From assembly GCA_030844895.1 (NCBI GenBank), contig CM061227.1, forward strand, positions 74,527,075-74,591,074: a stretch of 64,000 nucleotides of DNA. The letters run 5' to 3'. The stretch is from Ambrosia x helenae (taxonomy: Eukaryota; Streptophyta; Magnoliopsida; Asterales; Asteraceae). The notes under the pieces are model-generated. The model was not told the DNA's origin, made no database searches, and worked only from the letters and a program-made list of their open reading frames with translations. Shown in pieces: positions 34,061 to 43,562 of this stretch. The number at the start of each line of letters is the position of its first letter. Within the stretch, counting starts at the first letter, position 1. The translations under genes and the position numbers were made by a program.

Positions 34061-35276
34061 ATTTACCCTTTTTTTATTATTAAAAAAAATAGACATATAT
34101 GTAAAATATTTATTTTATTGTTTTATACACGTATATACATGTATGTATAAATAAAAAAATCTTGTTAGAAAAGATGTGATTTATCTAAAATATATATGTC
34201 TTAGAAAAATGCGTAGTCAACAATAATTATCTAAGTTCTCAATTAGACTATCGGCTATTGCTACTTAAATAATCCAAATTCATATAAGTAAAAGAAATAA
34301 TATATCAATGTCAGAAGTACATTTACTTGTATTCACCGAAAAAATAAACATGTCCAATACATGAAGTGGTAGTATAATATTTTAATTTTTCGCTATGTGC
34401 TAATTCAAAGGTAAAAGAATGTCACCGGACAGTATAACTATTCTAGGATGATTTGTTTTTTCTACATAAACATGGTTCTATGTGGTTACTCGATACTAAA
34501 TTGGATATTAAAACTTAGCAAACACTAAAGAAACACAAGTAACATACCTGTAGCAAAATATACATTCTAACATTAAATTTTAGGAGTGACGACTCTTGAA
34601 CCGAACTTTAAAAAACATGAAAATAACACATGTATGGGTTCGTGTAGCTTGTATATCTATACTATATTATAATGCATGAGGGGTGAGTATTTTAAGATAC
34701 CCAAAAGTTAATAACTAATTTTTCATTAACAACCCTAAAATGAGGGTAAAATAGTTATTCATACATTATTTACACTTTAATACCCTATCTTATTTACACT
34801 TTAATTCCCTAATTTTTAGTTAGTAATTATATTTTCCTCCCCTCCATACAAAATTATAATTTCTTTTATTTAATTATATCATAACTTTAAAACTATTATA
34901 TTCTAAAAACATTCGAATATACCATGACGAGCGGCTCATTTTTGTCGACGTTTCGGTGTTTGTCGTAGTTAATACCGACGTGTGGATTGAAATGTACAAG
35001 ACATAATGTCTTATGTACAAGTGATTATTGCATTTTTTGTTTTAAATATTAACTAGATGAAATATAATATGGATTTATTGTTAATATGGATGTTGAATCA
35101 TATCACCATTTCATGATCAACTAAAATTCAAAATTGTAAAATTGAATTTGGTGTTAAATACTGTTCCGCCCAATTTGATGTTACATGATACTACTGTGTG
35201 CATGGCCACCTTTGTTCGGATTTAATCGACCACATTTGAAACAATTTCCATGTCGCTCTCATTGTTGATGACTAGT

Positions 35277-35372
35277 TTTAGTTTGTATTTTTTTTTTTAA
35301 TTTGTGAACTTTAGTTTGTATTTTTTTTTAGTTCGTGAACTTTAGTTTATATTTTTTTTTTAATTTATGAAC
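35277..35372. repeat. T-rich tandem repeat, about 3 units of 31-32 bp
   Basis: The unit is approximately TTTAGTTTGTATTTTTTTTT followed by AATTTGTGAAC, with small variation between copies. Confidence 0.8.
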
Positions 35373-35479
35373 TTCCGTTCTTTATGTTTTTCGAATATTT
35401 TTTTTTATTTTTTACGGTTTTTTATTTTTTAATAAAAAAATATTTATTAAATATAAAAAATATAAATAAATAAAATAGA

Positions 35480-35626
35480 AAAATAATAAAAAAAATGAAG
35501 GGGAACTGGGGAATGGGGAATTGGGGGAAACCGTTTTCTTGGTTTGGGAGAGGAAAGAGGGAAAATGATGTGACGCTGAGGTGGCAGCTGGGGAAGTTAG
35601 GGGAAATGGTAACAACACCATATAGT
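35480..35626. mobile_element. possible MITE fragment
   Basis: A G-rich segment (GGGGAACTGGGGAATGGGG...) ends in CACCATATAGTC, similar to the ATAGTC terminus of the element at 30681-30973. The other terminus was not located. Confidence 0.3.
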
Positions 35627-35689
35627 CTTATATGCATTAGAACTTGAGAAGGATTGCCTAGTGGCTCATTAGGTTGGTGGTAATTTTTG

Positions 35690-35930
35690 GAGATTGCAAC
35701 GGTCTATTAGGGGTAGTAATGAAGCACATCGATTTAATTAGTTAGTTGCTCTTCTGGATGGTATTCAACTCGTAGATAAGAAGGATTCTTGGGGATGGTT
35801 GTTAGACAGTATGAATGTTTTTTTTTTTGGTCAAGAGGGTTCGTAGCGTTATAGATGGGGCGCCTTTACCTTACAGTGGTAACCATACCATATGGTTCAA
35901 GTTCCTTGCACTTAAGGTGAATATGTGATA
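35690..35930 (+). pseudogene. L1-type LINE fragment (zf-RVT upstream block), cut by element E
   Basis: Readable LINE blocks are DSWGWLLDSMNVF, then in a shifted frame VKRVRSVIDGA and NHTIWFKFLALKVN. In other LINEs this precedes a VFAWR-type block. The sequence stops exactly at 35930, where the LTR of element E begins (TGTGATACTC), so E inserted into this LINE. It is short and has at least one frame change. Confidence 0.65.
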
Positions 35931-37456
35931 CTCGTCAACGAATCAGGTCAAGATCCGTACACACTTTACTTAACCATGTCATTTCATGTGCATATTAGAC
36001 ATTTTTAGCACTTACTTTACCATCCCTAGTCTAGCAAAGCCTGAACTAGTGCAAAAATTCAATACATTATCTGTTTACGCATACAACACCCGAACTATTC
36101 GAAACAATTGGCGTTGGACAATCAAGACAATCACACGCTCAATAGAGAGCAACCAGGCATCTAATTACTACGTACGGACAAAACAACGCTACACGTGACA
36201 ATACCAAAGTGGGAAAATTAGTAAATTCCACTCAAATCCGAACAATTCACAATATGTTTCATGAAATTAACACACATAAAATCGTGAAACATTATCAAGA
36301 TACCAACACATGTAGACATGAGCTAATATTATCCAACAACACATGTTTATTCCATTATTAACATATGTATTGATAACATGGTTTATATTATTGTCCAAAC
36401 AACGCATGCTTATTAACTCATTAGATCGTCCATACATACATGTGTTAAAACTCAAAAGCCTATTCCTATACCCGAGTTAACTAGTGATTATCTATAGCAT
36501 TTTCAGCCATGTGCAAGCATACATATATACCTAGGTTTTCAATCAACACAAAAATAGTTAATGAGACCTATATTTATATATGTGTATCCAAATGGTACAC
36601 AAACAATACAAAACACCAAGATCTCCCATGATAATAACATCTACACTATAATAAGCCTTATGTTACTGTGATTTCTTTTCCCAATGTATGATGATGTTCA
36701 AGAATGTATGGCTCCCTTTTGTCCCTTGGCTTCGGCCGAAACATCACAACACCACCACTTATCTCTTTCAAAGATTGTAAAAACATTTCATTAGAATGGG
36801 TCTTTTCTAAATACAAGAACACCTACCTAGATAAAAGAGTTTCCATACATACACACATGATATGCTAACCTACATATAAAGCTATATATGCACACACAAT
36901 TCGGTTGAAAGGGACACCACATTGCCAAATGACAAGGACACCTATACTAACATATATACACACACACACACACACGTATATATGCATAGACATGGGATAT
37001 TTGTCTTGTCTTTCAATTACACTAAAATGGTCCTCATGAACAAATACCAATGAAGATTAGCTACCTCATTTAGAAACCAACAAACCATTCCCTTTTTTCC
37101 TCCCAATTCAGCCGAATACCCACACACACATACAATCATCTTAATCTTGCACTTGTCCACACTCTACATGTGTGCTACATGGATACAAAAATCACCAACT
37201 CACCCTATTTATACCATTATAGGTGTTGCCACCCTTAACCTCAATTCCAAGCTAGATTAACTTCCAAATTTGTGAGATCCCATGTGTAAGAAATCAGCCA
37301 AGAAGATGAAGAATCAAGGAGCATATGCTTGATTGTCAAACTTATACCAAAATGGACATGAGACCAAACAATTATCAATTCCCAACCCAAGTAAACTAGC
37401 CTCAAAGTGTTGTTCTTTATCCCAAATCGGCCTATATCCAAGGAAAAGTGCATGCC
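35931..37456 (+). mobile_element. 5' LTR of gypsy element E, left part
   Basis: It begins TGTGATACTC; the LTR end at 46519 is GGGTATGACA, an imperfect inverted match (TGTSATACYC), as expected for LTR ends. The AT-rich sequence has a CTATTTATACC box (about 37205) as a possible promoter and an (AC)n run at 36957-36975. Element H interrupts it after 37456 with target duplication ATGCC. Joined across H the LTR is about 3.0 kb. Confidence 0.75.
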
Positions 37457-37627
37457 TGTAACATTATACATTTAAACTTGTACGTTACCATCGTTTTGAA
37501 TAAAAACGTCAAGTTTCTCATCATTATTTACCTTTTAAAAATATTATTGCAGTGCATTTGGAACCCTAATATTATATTATTGATATATAATATACATATA
37601 TAAATAATAAATTGTCAAAAAAATTAA

Positions 37628-37706
37628 CGCTTGGGCCGGGAATCGAACCCGCGCCCCAAGCCGGGTCAAAATCACACAACGCACCCAACCATCTGGTCTA
37701 CCCACA
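37628..37706 (-). other. tRNA-like cassette 1 in H 5' LTR (antisense)
   Basis: On the minus strand an A-box-like TAGACCAGATGGTTGGGTG (A-box 37689-37700) precedes a perfect B-box GGTTCGATTCC (37639-37649). The B-box sits in a CGCGG...CCCGG context, with tRNA-like spacing. The 3' end CCCAAGCG does not pair convincingly with the 5' end, so a mature tRNA is unlikely. Confidence 0.62.
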
Positions 37707-37754
37707 TCTTTTGTTCTAATCCAGACACGTTATTATTATAACACATGAATGGTT

Positions 37755-37787
37755 CTTCACAGTTGACTAGGAAAGTCAACTGTGAAG
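37755..37787. repeat. 14-bp-arm inverted repeat (hairpin 1), H 5' LTR
   Basis: CTTCACAGTTGACT pairs perfectly with AGTCAACTGTGAAG across 5 bases. It is present in the 3' LTR (about 42701-42731, with an outer mismatch) and in the solo LTR (5049-5081). Confidence 0.9.
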
Positions 37788-37977
37788 CCAATCTACCATA
37801 ATTAAACATCAATCAAACGCGTTTAGGATTGATTGGTGAACGAATTATGTTTTCGCGTCCATTGCAAGCTGTCTTGATGGTTAATCATACCAAAAATCAT
37901 ATCAATTTAACCAATTAACGCGTCAACCATTCAAACCGAGGTCAAACCTTCCAATTCAACGAACCAGACCCCATCCC

Positions 37978-37987
37978 TATAAATTGA
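37978..37987 (+). promoter_or_regulatory. TATA box of H 5' LTR
   Basis: CTATAAATTG occurs here, at 42921-42930 in the 3' LTR and at 4851-4860 (minus) in the solo LTR. Transcription would start near 38010, upstream of the GTAAGT at 38122. Confidence 0.6.
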
Positions 37988-38162
37988 ACATCATAAACCC
38001 ATCCCAACTCGCCGAATACTCTCTTCCAACCCCCAATTTCTGATTTGATTCACTGATCTTGAGTCTTTTGTTCGTGTTTGACTATCGGCATTGACTGACC
38101 AATTCGTATCAAATCGTTTTTGTAAGTATCACTTTTTTTTGTGGGTTTTATCCTTCGGCAAT

Positions 38163-38205
38163 CACACAACAATAACCCCATGATTGATTGGGTTATTGTT
38201 GTGTG
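38163..38205. repeat. 16-bp-arm inverted repeat (hairpin 2), H 5' LTR
   Basis: CACACAACAATAACCC (38163-38178) pairs with 38190-38205. The 3' LTR has the same at 43108-43150. The solo LTR has compensating changes at two stem positions. Confidence 0.9.
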
Positions 38206-38308
38206 AATCGTGTAATTGTAAAGCTAGGGCACGAATGGTTTATATTTGGGGATAATCAGTTTTCAGCGTATGTTATATATTTTAAATAAACTTGAATCAA
38301 ACACAACC

Positions 38309-38381
38309 CCTGATCTAGATCAGGTGGTTGTGTCTGATGTTGTTTAACGTGGTCACGCGGGTTCGAGTCCCCTCTCAAACC
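38309..38381 (+). other. tRNA-like cassette 2 in H 5' LTR (sense)
   Basis: An A-box-like TAGATCAGGTGG (38316-38327) and a B-box GGTTCGAGTCC (38360-38370) are 32 bases apart. The A-box half lies in a 16-base perfect palindrome, CCTGATCTAGATCAGG, flanked by ACACAACC/GGTTGTGT, which a normal tRNA does not have. A T-rich run follows. Confidence 0.6.
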
Positions 38382-38465
38382 GTTTTGTTCTTTTCTTTTA
38401 TTTTGAATATAATCAGTTTCTTATATAGTATATAATAAAAATAATCTGAAACAAATCGTTCTCAG

Positions 38466-38545
38466 GGTCCAGACCAGTTGGTCTGGGCTTGTGATTTAAA
38501 ACACACGAACCGGGCAAGGGCTCGGGTTCGAACCACGGCATCAAC
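38466..38545 (+). other. tRNA-like cassette 3 in H 5' LTR (sense)
   Basis: The A-box-like CCAGACCAGTTGG (38469-38481) lies in the palindrome CCAGACCAGTTGGTCTGG. A B-box GGTTCGAACC is at 38525-38534. It matches the cassette at 10543 in position. Confidence 0.58.
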
Positions 38546-39386
38546 AAGCATTCTTTTTAATTAAACATATATATATATATATATATAATCCTATATTTTT
38601 TTTTAAAAAAAATTAATTTTAAAATACTAAAACTCTTTTATAAATTCTACAAAAATTATATTATGTTTATCTAGTGAAAAAGATTAACATACAATTTTTA
38701 GTTTTCAAAAATTTATTTAATTAATATATATAATAAATAATTCAAGTTTATTCTATTTTATTTATAAAATTCTATAAAAATATCAAAACATTTTTATAAA
38801 TTTCCACAAAAATTATTCTGACTTTGTATAACAATAAGCTATTCTGAAATGATTTTTATTTCTGAAAAATCATTTATTTAATATTTTTAATCAATTTTTG
38901 TTAGTTTTAATCATAAATAAATCAGAATAAATTCATTTTTCAATATTTTTGGACCAAAATTTTATATAAATTATTTCTGATTATTTGGAACAGAAATACA
39001 ATTTTTAAATTAATAATTCTGTAAATTTAATATTTTTAAATATTAAAGTTAAATTTTGACAATTTGAGATAAATAGATTTAATATTCTACTTTTAAGAAA
39101 ATAATTTTATAAAAATTATTTTTATACTTTAAACTTATTACTGTGACCATCTTTGATTCAAATTTTATAAAAAGACGTTTGTTTATTTATTTATCAAATT
39201 TCTCTCAATTATCAAACATTTTAATTATTAATCAAAGGAACACTTATCCCCAATTCGAAGCCCTATAATATATATTTGTAGACTAGATAGACTTAGACAT
39301 ATTTATTACCTTAATTATAGGGTAATACTTGGCATTGTTGGGCAACACTCTATTCTATTTTTCAAGAGAAATAACATTTTGCTAAG

Positions 39387-39864
39387 GTGAGTTTTACATA
39401 GCCCCTTTTCTACTTATCACCATTTTTGGGGTGAAACATGTTACAACATTCTATATGCAATTCAATCATAAAGTGTCTATGTGTTTTTCTATGTTGCATT
39501 ATGTCTTAAACATGACTAGGGTAAGTACAATATTCTAGCATAATCTTTAACATTGATCAGCCGACGGTATACAATGATAGATCTATTGGACTAACAATCC
39601 CACCCGGATACGTGCCTCCTACAAAGGTAGCGTGGGTGATTGTTATCGCAACAAAAACGAGTGAACCATGAGCGTATGGGATGTACCACAATACAACAGT
39701 CACAAGGGTTGATTATGCACTCGATTTACTTCTAGTATGTTTTCACATATGGACTGACTTGCCATGACACTTGAATTGTACAAGCTTTATTCAATTATCA
39801 AAACCTATGTAATTCTCACCAACTTTTGTTGACCCAAAATATTTTCAAACTTAACATGTTTCAG
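39387..39864 (+). other. candidate LTR intron (H 5' LTR)
   Basis: GCTAAG|GTGAGTTTTAC at 39387 is a near-consensus donor. CATGTTTCAG|GT ending at 39864 is a good acceptor. Length 478 bp. Six LTR copies in this window share the pair at the same relative place. Only expression data can show splicing. Confidence 0.5.
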
Positions 39865-40067
39865 GTTATAGCTTGCTTGAAGATTAGAGTTAATGCTTGA
39901 AGATGCGTAGCTAGCATTTATTCATTTTGATGTACAAATTCCTGTAGAACAATTGTATGTAATGTATTTAAATCAATTATTGAAATTTATTATTTACCAT
40001 GAGCTACTGAACAATCATCAATACGTGACATCCCGATGTTTCCGCCATCGGTTGGGGTGTTACAGAT

Positions 40068-40079
40068 TGGTATCAGAGC
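40068..40079 (+). promoter_or_regulatory. primer-binding site of element H
   Basis: TGGTATCAGAGC starts three bases after the 5' LTR end, a full match to the plant initiator tRNA-Met type. Confidence 0.93.
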
Positions 40080-40594
40080 CATGGTTATAGGGAATTAGGT
40101 TATTAGAAAAATAATCTAGTCTATAACCATAGGATTATAACCAGTATTTGCTCCTTTTACTTGCTATTCTCAATCTCCCTCCTACTTCTTATCCCTACTT
40201 TCATCCTTACAAGAAGGTTGCTCTCCATCACTGGATCTACTCTTAGACTAATAGGACAAAATCCTCAGGCTTAGCCTGAACCACCTTGAGAGCTCGTCGA
40301 AGTTCTAGATTTTAATAACGAACACGTGCAATCTGGAAGGGTGAACGCCTGTATTCTTAGTTTTCTGTCTAGGACTGGCATTGCGCATATATTCCAATCA
40401 GACGAGGGACCCGGATGCCTACCTGGGAATTCTCGGGATGAGTGTTCACCTATGGGCTAAAGCATGTCTTCATTATGTTATTTGAACCTAGAATCTTTGA
40501 TAAGTCAACGTTTTCGTTTATTCGTTTTAATTAATGAATAGATGATTACATTCCTTATATAACCTCATTCAATTCATTGTGTCTCTTACAGATC
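40080..40594 (+). other. 5' leader of element H
   Basis: About 515 bases between primer site and gag, without an ORF. It ends in GTGTCTCTTACAG|ATCATG, an acceptor-like AG three bases before the gag ATG. Element E has a similar TTTTATAG|GATCATG. Confidence 0.6.
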
Positions 40595-41734
40595 ATGCCT
40601 CCACATCGCAGCACTCGCCTTAACAGTGGTGACAATCAAGATGAAGTGAATAGCAACAACCACGATGCTAACCACAACAACAACAATAACAACAATAACA
40701 ATGGTGTTGATGCCCAACTGGCTGCGATCATTTCTCAACAAATGGCACAGCAGATCGCGACTCTGGTTCCTAACTTACTGGCTCAAGTCATCCAGATGAA
40801 CAGAAACAGCAACGGAAACGGTCATGGAAACGGGAACGGTAATGGAAACCACAACGGAAACGGGAATGGTCTCCCAGCTTGCACTCTTAAGCACTTTAAT
40901 TCCTGTAATCCCCCTAAGTTCAGTGGAAAAGAAGGAGCTACGGGACTTCTACAATGGTTCGAGGGCATTGAGAATAATTTCATTAACAGTGAGTGTCCCG
41001 ATAACTTAAAGGTCCGTTATGCCATGAGTGTTCTTCACAAACGAGCTCTCACTTGGTGGAATGAGGAAAAGCGCACCCGCGGAGCTGAAGCTGCACTAGC
41101 CTTAACTTGGGATCAAGCTAAAGACATTATGAAGGCAGAGTTCTGCCCTCGTAATGAAATCAAGAAGCTGGAAGATGAGTTTCATGATCTTGTTCAAGAA
41201 AGTGGAGAAAACCTTGCCTACAACACTCGTTTTCACGAACTTAGTCTACTGCTACCACACAAGGTCACCCCCTTGCCTATTGCGATCGAAAAATACATTG
41301 GTGGCTTACCGATGCAGATTCAAGACACAGTGTGGGGAAGGAACCCTGCAACTCTGGAAGAAGCAAAGCGTTTGGCGGCCACCCTTACAGATAACCATGT
41401 GAAGGCAGGAACCCTGACCCGGAAAGGGGAAAAGAAAACTGTTGCAAAGGATACTCCCCAACCTGCCGTTGAAATTAAAACCGAGGTCTCCACCAATGAA
41501 AGGCGCAAGGTCAGGAATTTTGCAATAGACACCACTGTCCCACCCAACAAGAAACGATACAACGGGAACCAACCTAAGTGTGACACCTGCCAGTATCACC
41601 ACCCAACCCAAGTGCCCTGCCGTCAGTGTACCAATTGTCAAAGGTATGGACATCTTGCGGATGCTTGTCGAATTCCTGCTACAAACACCCTTGCTGCTCC
41701 AAATATTCCCGCTAGAGTCCCTCCAGCTACTTAA
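40595..41734 (+). CDS. element H gag (379 codons, intact)
   Basis: An uninterrupted gypsy gag starts at MPPHRSTRLN; an upstream in-frame ATG at 40577 is also possible. The N-terminus is low complexity, with an Asn run (about residues 25-37) and an Asn/Gly repeat (about 70-92). The Retrotrans_gag core spans about residues 105-235, with GLLQWFEGIENNF, ALTWWNEEKRT, EFCPRNEIKKLEDEF and the YIGGLP block typical of plant gypsy gags. It is followed by CDTCQYHHPTQVPC and a CCHC zinc knuckle CTNCQRYGHLADAC (residues about 345-358). It ends 21 residues later at TAA. Gag forms the particle and binds RNA. An intact gag as the only gene suggests this part is under selection or the insertion is young. Confidence 0.93.
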   Translation: MPPHRSTRLNSGDNQDEVNSNNHDANHNNNNNNNNNGVDAQLAAIISQQMAQQIATLVPNLLAQVIQMNRNSNGNGHGNGNGNGNHNGNGNGLPACTLKHFNSCNPPKFSGKEGATGLLQWFEGIENNFINSECPDNLKVRYAMSVLHKRALTWWNEEKRTRGAEAALALTWDQAKDIMKAEFCPRNEIKKLEDEFHDLVQESGENLAYNTRFHELSLLLPHKVTPLPIAIEKYIGGLPMQIQDTVWGRNPATLEEAKRLAATLTDNHVKAGTLTRKGEKKTVAKDTPQPAVEIKTEVSTNERRKVRNFAIDTTVPPNKKRYNGNQPKCDTCQYHHPTQVPCRQCTNCQRYGHLADACRIPATNTLAAPNIPARVPPAT

Positions 41735-42429
41735 CAGCAAACTCCACCATTTGAATGATGTCTGCTTTTAAATTCTATGTATTGACGTTTTTAAATTCAA
41801 GTAATAAAATCTAGTATTATCATAACATCTGGATGAATGCTTGTTTGAATGTGAACTAATTGCTATATCTATATTTAAATCATACTCATTATACATGCTT
41901 ACTTGTACAACAATTAGTTGACTACCAAACAACCTACTCAACGATTGGTAGAGGTCATCATGTCTTTCCAACAGTCGGGAGAGGCCCTACAACCTGCTCA
42001 ACGACTGGTGGAGGCTATCGAACCTGCTCAACAATCGGTAGAGTCATAGAAGGACACAAAACCCTAATGTAAGGTAAATTGGTGATTGCGGTCCGGAACG
42101 TAATCATGAATTTATAGATACGTTAAGGTAGTGTGAAATTTTATCAAGGTTTTCGGTAGTTGACCAATTGTAAACCTGGTAGTTCATTTAGTTCTTCTAT
42201 AGTCCATCAACTCATCTCTTTTAGGACTCCTAAAACTAAATGCTTTGCTAGATTCTTACTCTCCTTGCGATGTCAGACGAACCTAATTCAGCTCTAAAAG
42301 CACACACCTACCCGACCCGAAACCACTATCCTATTACCAATAAAAGAACTTCCAAATCACAGTTGCTCCAAATTCTACCCAATCACCCTCAACCTTGTGT
42401 TTTTCTTTTAACTTCGGGACGAAGTTCCT
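41735..42429 (+). other. internal non-coding region after H gag
   Basis: This stands where protease and pol would be. No pol motif is found in any frame. It holds a short tandem repeat (41931-42048) and ends with AACTTCGGGACGAAGTTCC, the GGGACGAA-type sequence commonly seen before the polypurine tract of plant gypsy elements. Confidence 0.75.
41931..42048. repeat. tandem repeat, about 4 units near 30 bp, in H
   Basis: The unit is roughly AACCTGCTCAACGATTGGTA then GAGGYYATC, with one more diverged copy (CTTTCCAACAGTCGGGAGAGG). Confidence 0.75.
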
Positions 42430-42444
42430 AAAAGTAGGGGAGAC
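42430..42444 (+). promoter_or_regulatory. polypurine tract of element H
   Basis: AAAAGTAGGGGAGAC directly precedes the 3' LTR start TGTAAC. Confidence 0.88.
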
Positions 42445-42572
42445 TGTAACATTACACAATTAAACTTGTACGTTACCATCGTTTTGAATAAAAATGTCAA
42501 GTTTCTCATCATTATTTACCTTTTAAAAATATTATTGCAGTGCATTTGGAACCCTAATATTATATTACATTA

Positions 42573-42653
42573 ACGCTTGGGCCGGGAATCGAACCCGCGC
42601 CCCAAGTCGGGTCAAAATCACACAACGCACCCAACCATCTGGTCTACCCACAT
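42573..42653 (-). other. tRNA-like cassette 1 in H 3' LTR (antisense)
   Basis: It is nearly identical to 37628-37706, including the B-box GGTTCGATTCC on the minus strand. Confidence 0.62.
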
Positions 42654-43254
42654 CTTTTGTTCTAATCCAGACACGTTATTATTATAACACATGAATGGTT
42701 CTTCACAGTTGACTAGGAAAGTCAACTGTGCAGCCAATCTACCATAATTAAACATCAATCAAACGCGTTTTGGATTGATTGGTGAACGAATTATGTTTTC
42801 GCGTCCATTGCAAGCTGTCTGATGGTCAATCATACCAAAAATCATATCAATTTAACCAATTAACGCGTCAACCATTCAACCGAGGTCAAAACTTCCAATT
42901 CAACGAACCAGACTTCATCCCTATAAATTGAACATCATAAACCCATCCCAACTCGCCGAATACTCTCTTCCAACCCCCAATTTCTGATTTGATTCACTGA
43001 TCTTGAGTCTTTTGTTCTTGTTTGACTATCGGCATTGACTGACCAATTCGTATCAAATCGTGTTTGTAAGTATCACTTTTTTTTTGTGGGTTTTATCCTT
43101 CGGCAATCACACAACAATAACCCCATGATTGATTGGGTTATTGTTGTGTGAATCGTGTAATTGCAAAGCTAGGGCACGAATGGTTTATATTTGGGGATAA
43201 TCACTTTTCAGCGTATGTTATATATTTTAAATAAACTGGAATCAAACACAACCC

Positions 43255-43327
43255 CTGATCTAGATCAGGTGGTTGTGTCTGATGTTGTTTAACGTGGTCA
43301 TGCGGGTTCAAGTCCCCTTTCAAACCG
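43255..43327 (+). other. tRNA-like cassette 2 in H 3' LTR (sense)
   Basis: It is the same as 38309-38381, except that the B-box reads GGTTCAAGTCC, a CpG-type change at a base important for TFIIIC binding. Confidence 0.55.
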
Positions 43328-43409
43328 TTTTGTTCTTTTCTTTTATTTTGAATATAATCAGTTTCTTACATAGTATATAATAATAATAATCTGAAACAAA
43401 TCATTCTCA

Positions 43410-43490
43410 GGGTCCAGACCACTTGGTCTGGGCTTGTGATTTAAAACACACGAACCGGCCAAGGGCCCGGGTTCGAACCACGGCATCAAC
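43410..43490 (+). other. tRNA-like cassette 3 in H 3' LTR (sense)
   Basis: It is the same as 38466-38545. The B-box GGTTCGAACC is intact. Confidence 0.58.
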
Positions 43491-43508
43491 AAACATTCTT
43501 TTTAATTA

Positions 43509-43562
<54 letters not shown>

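Larger units (their letters stand above)
34061..35689. other. unassigned AT-rich DNA
   Basis: No gene was found. A Helitron-like 5' terminus (A|TCTATACTATATTATAATGC at 34656) is present, but no matching 3' hairpin plus CTRR end was seen. The minisatellite (35277-35372) and a MITE-like segment (35480-35626) are listed separately. Confidence 0.4.
37457..40064 (+). repeat. 5' LTR of element H (2608 bp)
   Basis: Order along the LTR: antisense tRNA-like cassette, hairpin 1, TATA box (37978-37987), GTAAGT donor-like site (38122), hairpin 2, two sense tRNA-like cassettes, an (AT)n run (38569-38587), and about 0.7 kb of very AT-rich DNA. The GTGAGT...TTTCAG pair follows, and the terminus is ...CCGCCATCGGTTGGGGTGTTACA. 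The length is unusual for a gypsy element whose whole internal region is shorter. Confidence 0.93.

Noticed and set aside
35986..36198. 70-codon ORF in the E LTR
   Set aside because: Within LTR sequence, no recognisable motif, chance length.
37628..37706. Calling the B-box cassettes true tRNA genes
   Set aside because: No 7-bp acceptor stem or convincing anticodon arm could be drawn, and extra palindromes replace the D-arm.
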